A stretch of DNA of 43,467 bases from CAYLNH01 sp964384625 (GTDB lineage Bacteria; Verrucomicrobiota; Lentisphaeria; JABSQK01), in assembly GCA_964384625.1 (NCBI GenBank), contig CAYLNH010000025.1, forward strand, positions 1 to 43,467, in the 5' to 3' direction. The position numbers and the translations under genes were made by a program. The notes under the pieces are model-generated. The model had not been told where the DNA came from. It made no database searches and saw only the letters and a list, made by a program, of their open reading frames with translations. Of this stretch, positions 1-8,483 are shown one piece after another; the first letter of the stretch is position 1, and each line of letters opens with the position of its first letter.

Positions 1-267
1 AAGCCAGCTTCCCAGCGCCCGAAAAGCAGGGTGAGGGGTGAGGGCTTGTAGCCACTAATGAACTTCTTCACCAGGCGGGTAAACCGCCTGGGGTCGTAGG
101 ATCGAGCCAATTGCTGGCAGGAAACACCTACGGAAATGACATGCGCCCCATGCGCCCGGCTGAGTTGCGGACTGTGGCGCGGACGCTACAGTAAAGGCAT
201 ATTCGCCGCCGCCGGCTCCGTGCCGGCGGCAAACGAGGTGTGCTGTTTCTGCAACGGAGGCCAACGG
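1..267. other. Upstream region with three hairpins, no convincing gene
   Basis: No supported gene is seen here. Three inverted repeats are visible: ccaggcgg/ccgcctgg at 71-78 and 84-91 (loop gtaaa), actgtggcg/cgctacagt near 171-192 (one G-T pair), and gccgccggc/gccggcggc at 208-216 and 222-230 (loop tccgt). None is followed by a T run, so they look more like the repeat hairpins found elsewhere in the window than like terminators. The reading frame of the next gene stays open back to an ATG at 136, but that ATG lacks a ribosome binding site and the extra 44 residues look nothing like the enzyme family. Confidence 0.5.
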
Positions 268-2895
268 TTGCTGATTGTCCCGCTCCACGAGATCAAGCCG
301 AACCAGGGCTGCGGGCCGAAAGCGGAAAATCTGGGCCGCCTGCTGCAGGCCGGCCTGCCCGTGCCGCCGGCCGTCTGCATTCCGGGCAATGCCTGCCGGC
401 AGCACCTGCTGCGGCTGACGTCCGCGGCGGAGCTGGCGGAACTGACGGCCGACGGCCTCGCAACCTGGCGTCGCAAAATCATTGACGCGCCGTTGGCCGG
501 GGACCTCCTTGACCAGCTGCAGGAGGTCCTGGCGTCGTTCGACTGGGACCACCTTGCCGTGCGCTCTTCCGCCAGCGCTGAAGACCTGCCCGGGGCTTCG
601 TTCGCCGGCCAGCACGAAACCGTGCTGGGCGTCAAGACCGTTGAACAGGCGGCCGTCGCAATCCGCCGCTGCTGGGCTTCGTTGTGGTCCGATCGCGCCT
701 TCGAATACCGCCGGCACAACGGCATCGAGCCGACCGCGACCGATATGGCAGTCATCGTCCAGCAACTGGTTGACGCCGACGTTGCCGGGGTGATCTTCAC
801 GGTCAACCCGACGACCGGTGATCCGAACTGTATGGTGGTCGAAGCCTGTTGGGGACTGGGCGACAGCCTGGTTTCCGGCCGGGTCAGTCCGGACCGCTTC
901 CAACTGGCCAAGGACTCCCTGTCGCTGCTCGAGTCAGAGACCGGCAGGAAAACCACGCGCTGCAGTCTCGACGGCGAGGGCGGCAGCCGCCAGGAGCCCG
1001 TGCCCGCAGAGCGGCAGGAGCTCGTGTCGCTCAACATGGACCAGATCCTGGATCTGGCGCGTCTGGGACGCGATATCGAGCGGTTGTTCGACGGGCCGCA
1101 GGACATTGAGTTCGCCGTCAAAGACGACCGACTCCAGGTTTTGCAGGCGCGGCCGGTCACCGTTGTCGCGGCGCCGCCGGCGGAGAGCGCCGACGGCCGG
1201 CGCCAGATCTGGACCAATGCGAACACCGGCGAAGTCATGCCGGACGTGGTGTGTCCGTTTACCTGGTCGTTTGTCGACGAACTGGTTCGCGCCCTCATCG
1301 GTTCGTTTGTGAAACGCGTCGGCATGGACCTGGGCGACGCACCGTTGATCGGGCGTATCGGCGGCCGCTTGTATTTCAACCTGAACACGATTCGCGTCTG
1401 TCTGCGACATGCTCCCGGCGGCGGGGAAGAGCGATTGGCCGAGATCTTCGGCGGCCGCCAGGACGACCCCGGTCTGCAGCAGGTCCTGAACCTGAAAGAG
1501 GAAGACCTGCCCGACCTGAAGTTCAGTTGGCCGCGATTCCTCTGCGCGTTGCCGGCACTTCTCTGGCACTTCGTCACGTTTACCTCGAAACGCGAACGCG
1601 AAGTCGTGGCGCATTTCCGCGTGCCGGTGGATCGTGAAACCGAACTCGACGTCGATGCCATGACGCCCAGGGAACTGGTGCACGCCGTCGAGGGCGCCAA
1701 GGATCACCTGATCCGGGCCATGCCGCTGGTCAGTTCGATCGCGGTGGCCATCGCCTACGCCCCGTTGCTGTACGACTTCTGCCGGCTGTTCCTTAAGCCT
1801 GACGGCGAAGCCGTCGCCGGCCGTTTGCTGGCGGGCGTCGGCAACAACGCCCACGCGAAAGCCGGCGTCGCGCTCTGGCAGCTCGCCCAGTGCGCGCGCA
1901 ACGACCGGGACGTCCGGGCGGCCGTAGCGGCAGCCGCGGAGTTCGAACCGCTGCGGGAGAAGCTCAAGGAGGTCCCGGCGGGCGCCGACTGGCTGCAGCA
2001 GTGGGACGCCTTCATGCGCGACCACGGCCACCACTGCCGCGGCGAGATCGAGGTCCACAACCCGCGCTGGCGCGAACAGCCGGACTACATCCTGCAACAG
2101 GTGCAGAGCTATCTGAAAGCCGGCGAGGACGAGGATTTCCTGCAGCGTTATGAGCAGGTTGCAAGGCGCCGCGAAGCCGCTCTGGCAGCGGCGCGCAAGC
2201 GCTTCCGGGATCCCTTCCGGCGCTGGGCCCTGAGCTTCATTGCCGGGCGCGCACAACAGTGCTCGGTGGTGCGTGAAAATCTCAAGAACCAGTTGGTCCG
2301 CCGCCTGGCGGCGGTTCGGCGCCTGCTGCTGGCGCTGGGGCGCAAACTGACGGCCGCCGGCCAGCTGAACGATCCGGACGAAGTCTTCTTCATGACCGGC
2401 GACGAACTGCGGGCTGTCGCTGCCGGCGGCGAGACGCCGGACGGAGAGATCGCGACTCGACTGGCGGAGTACAATGCCGACCGCGAGTTGACCCCGCCGC
2501 CCGTGGTGGTCGGGGTGTTCGATGCGTCCATGTGTGTGGACGAAGACGTGGATCCGGACCACAAGCTGGCGGGCCTGGCGATTATGCCGGGCCGGGTTGA
2601 GGGCAAGGCCCGCGTCATTCTGCGCGCCGGCGACGACCAGGTATTGCCCGGCGAAATCCTCGTGGCGCCGTTCACCGATCCCGGTTGGACGCCGTACTTC
2701 CTGAACGCCGCGGCCATCGTGATGGATCAGGGCGGGTTGCTCAGCCACGGCGCCATCGTGGCCCGCGAATACGGCATCCCCGCGGTCGTCAACGTCGGTC
2801 CGGCAACCCGGCTGATCAAGACCGGCGATACCATCCTGGTCGACGCCGACCACGGCGTCGTGACAATTCTCGACACCGAATCGCGCGGTGGCTAG
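268..2895 (+). CDS. PEP/pyruvate-binding dikinase, rifampicin phosphotransferase-like architecture
   Basis: 875 aa from a TTG start at 268. This start is preferred because GGAGG lies at 256-260, seven bases upstream, and the family-like sequence (PLHEIKPNQGCGPKAENLGRL) begins at once. The N-terminal third is an ATP-grasp PEP-synthase/PPDK domain, with AVRSSASAEDLPGASFAGQ near residue 97 and LQVLQARPVTVV closing the domain. A middle region starts with TNANTGEVMPDVVCP. The C-terminus is a phosphohistidine swivel domain with GGLLSHGAIVAREYGIPAV, catalytic His827. The protein stops right after the swivel and has no PEP-binding TIM barrel, which is the order and length (about 870 aa) of rifampicin phosphotransferases rather than of PEP synthase or PPDK. 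Such enzymes transfer a phosphate from ATP through the swivel histidine to a small molecule. The acceptor here cannot be told from sequence. It could equally be an uncharacterised dikinase. The stop codon TAG lies inside the start of the repeat at 2892. Confidence 0.82.
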   Translation: MLIVPLHEIKPNQGCGPKAENLGRLLQAGLPVPPAVCIPGNACRQHLLRLTSAAELAELTADGLATWRRKIIDAPLAGDLLDQLQEVLASFDWDHLAVRSSASAEDLPGASFAGQHETVLGVKTVEQAAVAIRRCWASLWSDRAFEYRRHNGIEPTATDMAVIVQQLVDADVAGVIFTVNPTTGDPNCMVVEACWGLGDSLVSGRVSPDRFQLAKDSLSLLESETGRKTTRCSLDGEGGSRQEPVPAERQELVSLNMDQILDLARLGRDIERLFDGPQDIEFAVKDDRLQVLQARPVTVVAAPPAESADGRRQIWTNANTGEVMPDVVCPFTWSFVDELVRALIGSFVKRVGMDLGDAPLIGRIGGRLYFNLNTIRVCLRHAPGGGEERLAEIFGGRQDDPGLQQVLNLKEEDLPDLKFSWPRFLCALPALLWHFVTFTSKREREVVAHFRVPVDRETELDVDAMTPRELVHAVEGAKDHLIRAMPLVSSIAVAIAYAPLLYDFCRLFLKPDGEAVAGRLLAGVGNNAHAKAGVALWQLAQCARNDRDVRAAVAAAAEFEPLREKLKEVPAGADWLQQWDAFMRDHGHHCRGEIEVHNPRWREQPDYILQQVQSYLKAGEDEDFLQRYEQVARRREAALAAARKRFRDPFRRWALSFIAGRAQQCSVVRENLKNQLVRRLAAVRRLLLALGRKLTAAGQLNDPDEVFFMTGDELRAVAAGGETPDGEIATRLAEYNADRELTPPPVVVGVFDASMCVDEDVDPDHKLAGLAIMPGRVEGKARVILRAGDDQVLPGEILVAPFTDPGWTPYFLNAAAIVMDQGGLLSHGAIVAREYGIPAVVNVGPATRLIKTGDTILVDADHGVVTILDTESRGG

Positions 2896-3016
2896 ATAAA
2901 TCCGGCGGAAGTCTTTCCGCCACGGATTGCCCGGGGTTCGCGGCTCGCGGCAGGCGGTGGAATGGGCGTGTGCTGCAGCACATGACCATTTCGCCAACGC
3001 CCCCCGAGCCCGAAAC
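2892..3016 (+). repeat. Dispersed ~125-bp repeat, copy A (inverted partner at 43278-43402)
   Basis: Read on the plus strand, this stretch matches the reverse complement of 43278-43402, with about 15-16 mismatches over 125 positions by hand alignment. It contains the hairpin ggcggaa/ttccgcc (2904-2921) and the perfect 12-bp palindrome gtgctgcagcac. The element starts at ctagat, so the TAG stop of the upstream dikinase gene is part of it. It encodes no transposase and no convincing gene. After it, 3017-3144 holds nothing recognisable. Confidence 0.8.
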
Positions 3017-3144
3017 GCGGGATCGTAGGGGCATCTCCTGCCCTGATGAACTCATTTACCGGGCCGGCAAGCGACCCGGGGTTTCGAGAATCGAAAACAA
3101 GATGCGTCCGACAGAAGTCCTGCCGATCGTCTCGGGCGGTCCGT

Positions 3145-3426
3145 TTCCGTCCGTGGCCGGGGTCGTCTCGACCGCGCAAAGCCGTCAGGCGTTCCGTCCG
3201 TGGCCGCGGTCGTCTCGACCGCGCACCGCCGTCAGGCGTTCCGTTCGTGGCCGCGGTCGTCTCGACCGCGCAAAGCCGCCAGGCGTTTCGTTCGTGGCCG
3301 CGGTCGTCTCGACCGCGCAAAGCCGCCAGGCGTTCCGTTCGTGGCCGCGGTCGTCTCGACCGCGCAAAGCCCACAGGCGTTCCGTCCGTGGCCGGCGTCG
3401 TCTCGACCGCGCATCCTCGACCTTTG
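3145..3426 (+). repeat. 47-bp tandem repeat array, six copies
   Basis: Units begin at 3145, 3192, 3239, 3286, 3333 and 3380, each exactly 47 bp apart with a few substitutions. The core is ttccgt.cgtggccgcggtc followed by gtctcgaccgcgcaaagcc. Every unit carries the inverted repeat cgcggtcg/cgaccgcg around a tct loop. The units abut directly, with no unique spacers, so this is not a CRISPR array. The consensus unit contains no stop triplet on either strand, and because 47 is not a multiple of three, open frames run through the array in all six frames. These frames are not genes. 3427-3613 downstream holds no recognised feature. Confidence 0.92.
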
Positions 3427-3613
3427 TGATCGGCATCAGAACAACATGCGCCGAGAAGCCCGCCGATGGCTGGACCGGCAACGTATCTCGCGCTATTGTG
3501 CGACTCCTGCCGCGGTACGAGAGAGTGACCAACGGAACCGATATGCGCCCATGCCGGCCCCGGCTATTTGTCTCGGATGCCGGCACATTGGGAGAAACCG
3601 GAGGACCACGACG

Positions 3614-4510
3614 ATGCAGATCCCTTGTCAGCAGCCCGAAGACCCCGGCGCGATGGGCGAAGAATTGGACGCTATGCGGCGCGCCGCCGTGGAACACGTG
3701 GAAGTGGTGGAGCCGGGACCGGATTCGGAAGCCGCCTTTCTGGCGGCCGGCCTGGAGGTCCATCGCCTGATGCGGCCGGCGTTCGGGCCGGCCAATGCCG
3801 CGTTGTTCAATGAACGTGGTCGGCTTCTGGATGGGCTTGCCGACCGCCTCGGACTGGACCCGACAGTCCGTGAAACCGTAGACAGTCTTTGTCTTGATGA
3901 GTTTGTCCACGATCTCGACGACCTGTTGGCTGTCGCCGCTGACCGCGGGTTGACGGCGACCAGGCGCGCGGTGAATCGGGCGGCGCTCATGTGGTCGCCG
4001 GCACCGGGGTATGAGATCAAGGTGATCGACTCGTCAACGACCACCATGCACCAACCCCCCTATGCCGGCACCGCTGCCGGACCGGATGCGTCGGCATTGC
4101 CGATGGCCCCTTGCGTTACGCTGTTTGTCTTCCCTTTGATCGCCGGCGATGCCAGTGTCAATATGATGCGCCGTGAACAGCCCGGGATGCCCGTGTTCTT
4201 CACAGGCAACATGGTTGGGCTCACCCTGCCGGAGCCGCAGTCCGGGGACGTGGAGCCGTCCGGGGTGACCGATACCATGCTTGCCGGCCTGAGGGACCGC
4301 GGCAAGATCGTCGAAGCCGATGAAGAGAGCTGCCTGTCTGCCGTCACTGAGCTCGCCGGTGCCGAGGCGCAGATTCGAGCTGACAACGGCCTGATCTTTG
4401 TGAGCGGCGACAGTCCGGTGCCGGATGCCTTTCGTTTGCCGATGCGGCGCGCCGTCGTCTGGTTTTGTCTCGGGGAAGAATCGGTGATCTCGCTTCGCTT
4501 CAGCAGCTGA
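3614..4510 (+). CDS. Hypothetical protein, no family recognised
   Basis: 298 aa. The ATG at 3614 is chosen because CGGAGGA lies about nine bases upstream; the frame is open farther back only because it runs through the stop-free 47-bp repeat. No signal peptide or membrane segment is evident and I do not recognise the family. The N-terminal half (residues about 30-130) reads as helical and acidic (AALFNERGRLLDGLADRL, EFVHDLDDLLAVAADRG). The second half has predicted beta segments (YEIKVIDSSTTTMHQPPY, VTLFVFPLIAGDASVNMM) and could be a small sensing or ligand domain, which is only a guess. It lies between two arrays of the 47-bp repeat and is tail-to-tail with xerC, with a 9-bp gap between the stop codons. 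Codon use is GC-rich like the neighbours, which supports a real gene. Confidence 0.7.
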   Translation: MQIPCQQPEDPGAMGEELDAMRRAAVEHVEVVEPGPDSEAAFLAAGLEVHRLMRPAFGPANAALFNERGRLLDGLADRLGLDPTVRETVDSLCLDEFVHDLDDLLAVAADRGLTATRRAVNRAALMWSPAPGYEIKVIDSSTTTMHQPPYAGTAAGPDASALPMAPCVTLFVFPLIAGDASVNMMRREQPGMPVFFTGNMVGLTLPEPQSGDVEPSGVTDTMLAGLRDRGKIVEADEESCLSAVTELAGAEAQIRADNGLIFVSGDSPVPDAFRLPMRRAVVWFCLGEESVISLRFSS

Positions 4511-4522
4511 GCCGGCGGCTCA
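4508..4522. terminator. 15-bp inverted repeat spanning two convergent stop codons
   Basis: tgagcc-ggc-ggctca: the first three bases are the TGA stop of the gene on the plus strand and the last three are the TGA stop of xerC on the minus strand. The stem is 6 bp with a 3-base loop and no T run, so it is at best a weak bidirectional terminator or mRNA 3' end. Confidence 0.4.
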
Positions 4523-5488
4523 ACTCCGCGGATGCGCCTGTTCATACACGGCCAGCAGGCGTTCGATGCTGATGTGCGTGTAGATCTGAGTGGTGGACAG
4601 GTTCTCGTGGCCCAGGAGCTCCTGGACGCTGCGCAGGTCGGCGCCGGCATCGAGCAGATGCGTCGCAAACGAGTGCCGCAGAGCGTGCGGCGACAGGTCG
4701 TGCGACAGCCCGGCTTCGCGCAGGTACTGCTTGAAGAACCGCTGCACCGAACGCGCCGACAACCGGCCGCCCTTCAGGTTCACGAACAGCGGGCCCTTGT
4801 CACGGCGCCCGCCGAGCCCCAGACGGTCGCGTTCCTTCAGGTAGTTGCGAATCGACTCGTTCGCCGGCTTGCCCAACACGCAGAGACGCTCTTTGTTGCC
4901 TTTGCCGCGGACGCGAAAGGTGCCGGCGTAGAAATCGATATCTTCGTAATTCAGCCCCACCGCCTCGCTGATGCGCAGGCCGCCGCTGTACAACACTTCG
5001 AGGATCGCATTGTCGCGGGCGGCGGCAAAGGCCGGATCACCCTTGAATCCGCCCTTGGTCTCGCGCAGGGCTTCCTTGTGCCAGTAGGCCTCGGGCGCCG
5101 CCAGCAGGGTTGCAATCTGCTCCTTGGAAAATACCTGCGGCAGCGGCCGGTTGCTCTTCGGCGACTGCAGGCCGGTGAACGGGTTGTCTTCCAGGACGTC
5201 CTCACGCACGAGGAAGCGGCAGAACGTGCGCAGACTGGAGATCTTCCGCAGGATCGAGCTGCGGGCGAGATCCAGTTCGTGGAGCTTCATCAAGTACTCG
5301 CGCGCGGCAAACAAGTTCAAGTTGTCCGGCCCGAGAACCACGTCCTCCGGGCCGTCCAGGACGAGTTTGGCGAACTGGACAATGTCACGGCGGTAGCCGT
5401 CGATGGTGTGATCCGACGCTTCGCGTTCGAGCTGCAGATAGCGGGCGAATTGCTTCAAACAGTCGCCCAATGGTTTCGAGCTGGCCAC
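4520..5488 (-). CDS. xerC: Tyrosine recombinase XerC/XerD
   Basis: 322 aa site-specific recombinase of the XerC/D type, which normally resolves chromosome dimers at dif together with a partner. The start is a GTG at 5488 with AGGAGA about six bases upstream. The N-terminal SAM-like core-binding domain covers residues about 5-95 and the catalytic domain about 115-315. The full catalytic set is visible: Arg172 in GGLRISE, Lys196 in RGKGNK, His268 and Arg271 in SPHALRHSFATHLL, His294 in LLGHENLSTT and the nucleophile Tyr303 in IYTHIS. Length is normal for the family (about 300). It follows tldD-tldE on the same strand, separated by a 47-bp repeat array. Whether it is XerC or XerD cannot be settled without the rest of the genome. 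An integrase role is less likely, as the protein is compact and Xer-like, and no phage genes are near. Confidence 0.9.
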   Translation of the reverse strand: MASSKPLGDCLKQFARYLQLEREASDHTIDGYRRDIVQFAKLVLDGPEDVVLGPDNLNLFAAREYLMKLHELDLARSSILRKISSLRTFCRFLVREDVLEDNPFTGLQSPKSNRPLPQVFSKEQIATLLAAPEAYWHKEALRETKGGFKGDPAFAAARDNAILEVLYSGGLRISEAVGLNYEDIDFYAGTFRVRGKGNKERLCVLGKPANESIRNYLKERDRLGLGGRRDKGPLFVNLKGGRLSARSVQRFFKQYLREAGLSHDLSPHALRHSFATHLLDAGADLRSVQELLGHENLSTTQIYTHISIERLLAVYEQAHPRS

Positions 5489-5578
5489 GACCTGTCTCCT
5501 TTACTGCCTGCCGGAATATAGCCGCCCGCTCCCCGGTTTGTCACTGTTGTCGGTCATTTCCTCGCGTTGCGCCGGGCG

Positions 5579-5730
5579 TTCCGTTCGTGGCCGGGGTCGT
5601 CTCGACCGCGCAAAGCCGCCGGGCGTTCCGTTCGTGGCCGGGGTCGTCTCGACCGCGCAAAGCCGCCGGGCGTTCCGTTCGTGGCCGGGGTCGTTTCGAC
5701 CGCGCATTCCCGTCAGGCGTTCCGAGCGTC
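5579..5730 (+). repeat. 47-bp tandem repeat, second array (three full copies plus a partial one)
   Basis: Units begin at 5579, 5626 and 5673, with a degenerate fourth at 5720. The sequence and orientation are the same as in the array at 3145-3426, with ggggtcgtctcgaccgcg in place of cgcggtcgtctcgaccgcg. The array fills the gap between the start of xerC and the end of tldE. It again lacks stop triplets in its consensus. Confidence 0.9.
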
Positions 5731-5745
5731 GGGCCGCACAACTGA

Positions 5746-7038
5746 CTACACCGATTCCGTCGTCGAACTGAATGTGAACTCGCGACTGATGACACCCGGA
5801 ATGCGGGTGCTGCCCAGCCGTTCCGCCGCGCTGAGGGCCGCCACATTCCGGAGAAACACAATCGGCGATTCATTGAAGCGCAGGTTTTTAACCGGCGCCG
5901 TCACCTTGCCGTTCTCGATCAGGAACAGGCCGTCGCGGGTCATGCCGGTAAGCAGGAGCTGCCGGGCGTCGACGTAACGGATGTACCACAGGCTTTTGAC
6001 CAGGAGTCCCCGGTCGCATTGGGCGACCAGGTCGTCGACCGTGCCGTCGCCGCCGGCCATCGATACGGGCTGCAGCCCGGCATCCGGCCGTTCGCCCTTC
6101 CGATCGGCCCAATAGCGATCGTGATACAGACGTTTGATGACGCCGTTTTCGACCCAGGTCGTCGGCTGCATCGGCAAGCCGTCGGCGCCGAACGGACAGG
6201 CCGGGATTTCGGGGTCGTCGATCTGCGTGTACAGCGTCACCCGGTCACTCAGAAGTTGCTTTCCGAGTTGGCCGGCCAGCGGCGTGGTGCCTTCGTCGGC
6301 GTCGCGGGCGTCCAAACTCCAGGTGAAAAAGGCCAGCAGGTCGCTGACGGCTTTTGGTTCGAAGACCACGGTGTAGTCGCCCGGTTCGATGTCCCGGGGA
6401 TCCTGGGCGGCAACCGCCGTGTCCAGGGCCCGCTGCGCGATCGACGCAGCGTCGAGTTCCGCCGCCGACTTCACGTGGTCCGTCGCGGCGCCGCTGCCGG
6501 CGGGGCCGTGCATGGTCGTGGAGAACGATGTGCCCGTAGATTGGTCGAATGCGAAGAGCCCTTTGGATGTTGCCATGGCGTTGGCGCCGGCGCCGGCCGT
6601 GGCCAGGCCGCTGGCGATACAGCCGGATCCCGTCGCCAGCTTGACGGCGCCGGCGATATTCCCGGCCAGGTCGGCGGGAGACAACGCGGCGGCATCGGCG
6701 AAGTGGCGTTGCGGCACCTCCGGGTAGTCCTGTGGACCGAGCGCCGGCATGTACTCGGGATCCTCCGGCGAGTGCGCGGCGATGTCTTCCGCCCGCCGGA
6801 CGAGATCGCGAATGGCGTCGGCATCCGTCTTGTTCGTGATCGAACTGCCGTGTCGCCGGCCGTTGGCCACGACCAGCCGCAAGCTTTCTTCCCGGGTGCT
6901 GAGATTCTGGGTGATGGCGTTATCGCCGAAGCGCGTTGCCAGGCCGGTGTTGGCCGCGTAATTCACGATTGCTTCGTCGGCGCTGACGTGCGCCAGAACC
7001 TGCTGCAGGAGGTCCTGGACTTCATTCCTGGTTCTCAC
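5746..7038 (-). CDS. tldE: TldE/PmbA-type subunit of the TldD-TldE protease
   Basis: 430 aa. The GTG start at 7038 overlaps the TGA stop of tldD by four bases (GTGA), so the two are translationally coupled. TldE is the non-catalytic partner in the TldD/TldE metalloprotease, known for maturing microcin B17, degrading CcdA and processing other modified peptides. Family features are the N-terminal stretch around NLSTREESLRLVVANGRRHG, the central GDYTVVFEPKAVSDLLAFF and the C-terminal LLLTGMTRDGLFLIENGKV. No HExxxH motif is present, as expected for the E subunit. No RiPP precursor or modifying enzyme is visible next door, so a housekeeping role is more likely than a peptide-specific one. Confidence 0.88.
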   Translation of the reverse strand: MRTRNEVQDLLQQVLAHVSADEAIVNYAANTGLATRFGDNAITQNLSTREESLRLVVANGRRHGSSITNKTDADAIRDLVRRAEDIAAHSPEDPEYMPALGPQDYPEVPQRHFADAAALSPADLAGNIAGAVKLATGSGCIASGLATAGAGANAMATSKGLFAFDQSTGTSFSTTMHGPAGSGAATDHVKSAAELDAASIAQRALDTAVAAQDPRDIEPGDYTVVFEPKAVSDLLAFFTWSLDARDADEGTTPLAGQLGKQLLSDRVTLYTQIDDPEIPACPFGADGLPMQPTTWVENGVIKRLYHDRYWADRKGERPDAGLQPVSMAGGDGTVDDLVAQCDRGLLVKSLWYIRYVDARQLLLTGMTRDGLFLIENGKVTAPVKNLRFNESPIVFLRNVAALSAAERLGSTRIPGVISREFTFSSTTESV

Positions 7039-8483
7039 AGTTTAGCCCCTCCTACACTGATGTTCCGAAAGCGGGTATGGCTGGCGCCGTGGGTCATGTA
7101 CATCACCTGCATCGGCTCGCCTTTGCCGCAGTTCATGATGCCGTGCGGCCGCCAGTCCGACGGGCCGGCAATGCCGTCGCAACTCGCCCAGAACTGCCGG
7201 GTCTGCGCCTGGTACGTCACCTTCTTCAACGGCTTGGTGAGCTTGCCGTTCTCGATCAGCCGGAACATGTCGCCGCCGAACTGGAAGTTGTTCCGCATCT
7301 GGTCGATCGAGAAACTGCCCATGCCTTGAATGTAGATCCCTCTTTCCACGTCGGCGATCAGGTCGTCCCTGGTAACGGTGTCATCGGTTCCTGCTTCCAG
7401 GTAGAGATTCGGGATGCGGTTGATCGGCAGACGCCGGAAACTGTCCGCCCGGCAACAGCCGTTCGAACGCTCCCAGCCGACAATCGGCACCGTCTCACGC
7501 GTGGTCCCGAGATTCGTCAGGATCCCGTCCCTGATGATCGGGAATGTCTGCGATTTGACGCCGTCGTCGTCGTAAAACCAACTGCCGACGCCGCCCTCGA
7601 GATTGTTGTTCGCGGTGAAGTTGACGATCTCGCTGCCGTAGCGCAGCTCGTTCACGTCCCCGGGCTGCACGAAACTGCGGCCGGCCATGTTCGCTTCCCA
7701 GCCGAGGATGCGGTCCAGCTCGGTGGCGTGGCCGACGGACTCGTGCATCGTCAGCGCCAGATGCATCGGGTCGAGCACCAGATCCATCGTGCCCGCCGGG
7801 CAGTTGTCGGCCTTGCACTTCGTCACGGCGTCTGTCGCCCAGCCCTTGGCGTGTCCGACCAGGTCAACTTCGCGGATGAACTCGTACCCCGCCTGCTTCG
7901 CGCCGCCCTGGTATTGCCGGCTCTGGGATTCGTCGCCGATTACCGCTGTCGCCTGCAGCATCGGCACCGCGAAGTTCGTCGTCAGATCCAGAAAACTGCC
8001 GTCGGTGTTGGCGATAACCCGGCGGCGGCGGATGAATTGCAGGATGCCGTAGGCATGCACAACATGCTCGACATTCAGCATGGCGGCGGTTGCGGCCAGC
8101 AGCAGATCTGCCTTCTCGCGGTTCGGCACGGCAAACGGATCCTCGTCGCAAGGGCCGACGCAGGTGTCGACGGCGGCGTCCTCCGGCGCCATGCGTGCCG
8201 GTTCGCCTTTCGGCACCGTGGCCGATGCCCGCGCTGTTTCGACAGCGAGCTTCGCGGCCTTCGCGATGCCGTCTTTCGTCACGTCGGTACTCGCGGCAAA
8301 ACCCCAGGCGCCGTGCAGCAGGACGCGAACGCCGTAGCCCAGGCTTTCCGTTTCGTCGATCAGTTTCACCGATTGTCGTTCGACGAATACCCGGTTCTGC
8401 CGTTCGTCGACGAACCGGATATCCGCGAAATCGGCGCCCGCCGCGGCGGCGGCGTTGATCGCAACATGTGCAAGCTCTTTCAT
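7035..8483 (-). CDS. tldD: TldD metalloprotease subunit
   Basis: 482 aa, catalytic subunit of the TldD/TldE heterodimeric zinc protease. The ATG at 8483 (MKELAHVAINAAAAAG) is chosen because GGAGGT lies six bases upstream; an ATG 33 bases earlier has no such site. The metal-binding HExxxH motif is present as HESVGH, with His247, Glu248 and His252, followed by ATELDRILG where typical TldD has GLEGD. The C-terminal NCGKGEPMQVMYMTHGASHTRF region fits the third metal-ligand (Cys) segment of the family. The gene is first in an operon with tldE. Confidence 0.92.
   Translation of the reverse strand: MKELAHVAINAAAAAGADFADIRFVDERQNRVFVERQSVKLIDETESLGYGVRVLLHGAWGFAASTDVTKDGIAKAAKLAVETARASATVPKGEPARMAPEDAAVDTCVGPCDEDPFAVPNREKADLLLAATAAMLNVEHVVHAYGILQFIRRRRVIANTDGSFLDLTTNFAVPMLQATAVIGDESQSRQYQGGAKQAGYEFIREVDLVGHAKGWATDAVTKCKADNCPAGTMDLVLDPMHLALTMHESVGHATELDRILGWEANMAGRSFVQPGDVNELRYGSEIVNFTANNNLEGGVGSWFYDDDGVKSQTFPIIRDGILTNLGTTRETVPIVGWERSNGCCRADSFRRLPINRIPNLYLEAGTDDTVTRDDLIADVERGIYIQGMGSFSIDQMRNNFQFGGDMFRLIENGKLTKPLKKVTYQAQTRQFWASCDGIAGPSDWRPHGIMNCGKGEPMQVMYMTHGASHTRFRNISVGGAKL

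Noticed and set aside
934..2997. 687-codon open frame opposite the dikinase gene
   Set aside because: It is the antisense shadow of a GC-rich gene; the plus-strand product has clear domains and motifs.
3145..3426. CRISPR-like array of 47-bp units
   Set aside because: The units abut with no unique spacers, show substitutions between copies, and no cas gene is present.
2685..3770. Long open frames running through the 47-bp arrays on both strands
   Set aside because: The repeat consensus has no stop triplets in any frame, so open frames arise automatically; the products are Arg/Ser/Pro-rich and differ only by frame.
4520..5488. Integrase of an integrative element or prophage
   Set aside because: The protein is a compact Xer-type recombinase with a complete catalytic set, and there are no phage, conjugation or attachment-site features nearby.
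5746..8483. RiPP biosynthesis cluster around tldD-tldE
   Set aside because: No precursor peptide, modifying enzyme or exporter lies next to the pair; TldD/E are widespread housekeeping proteins.
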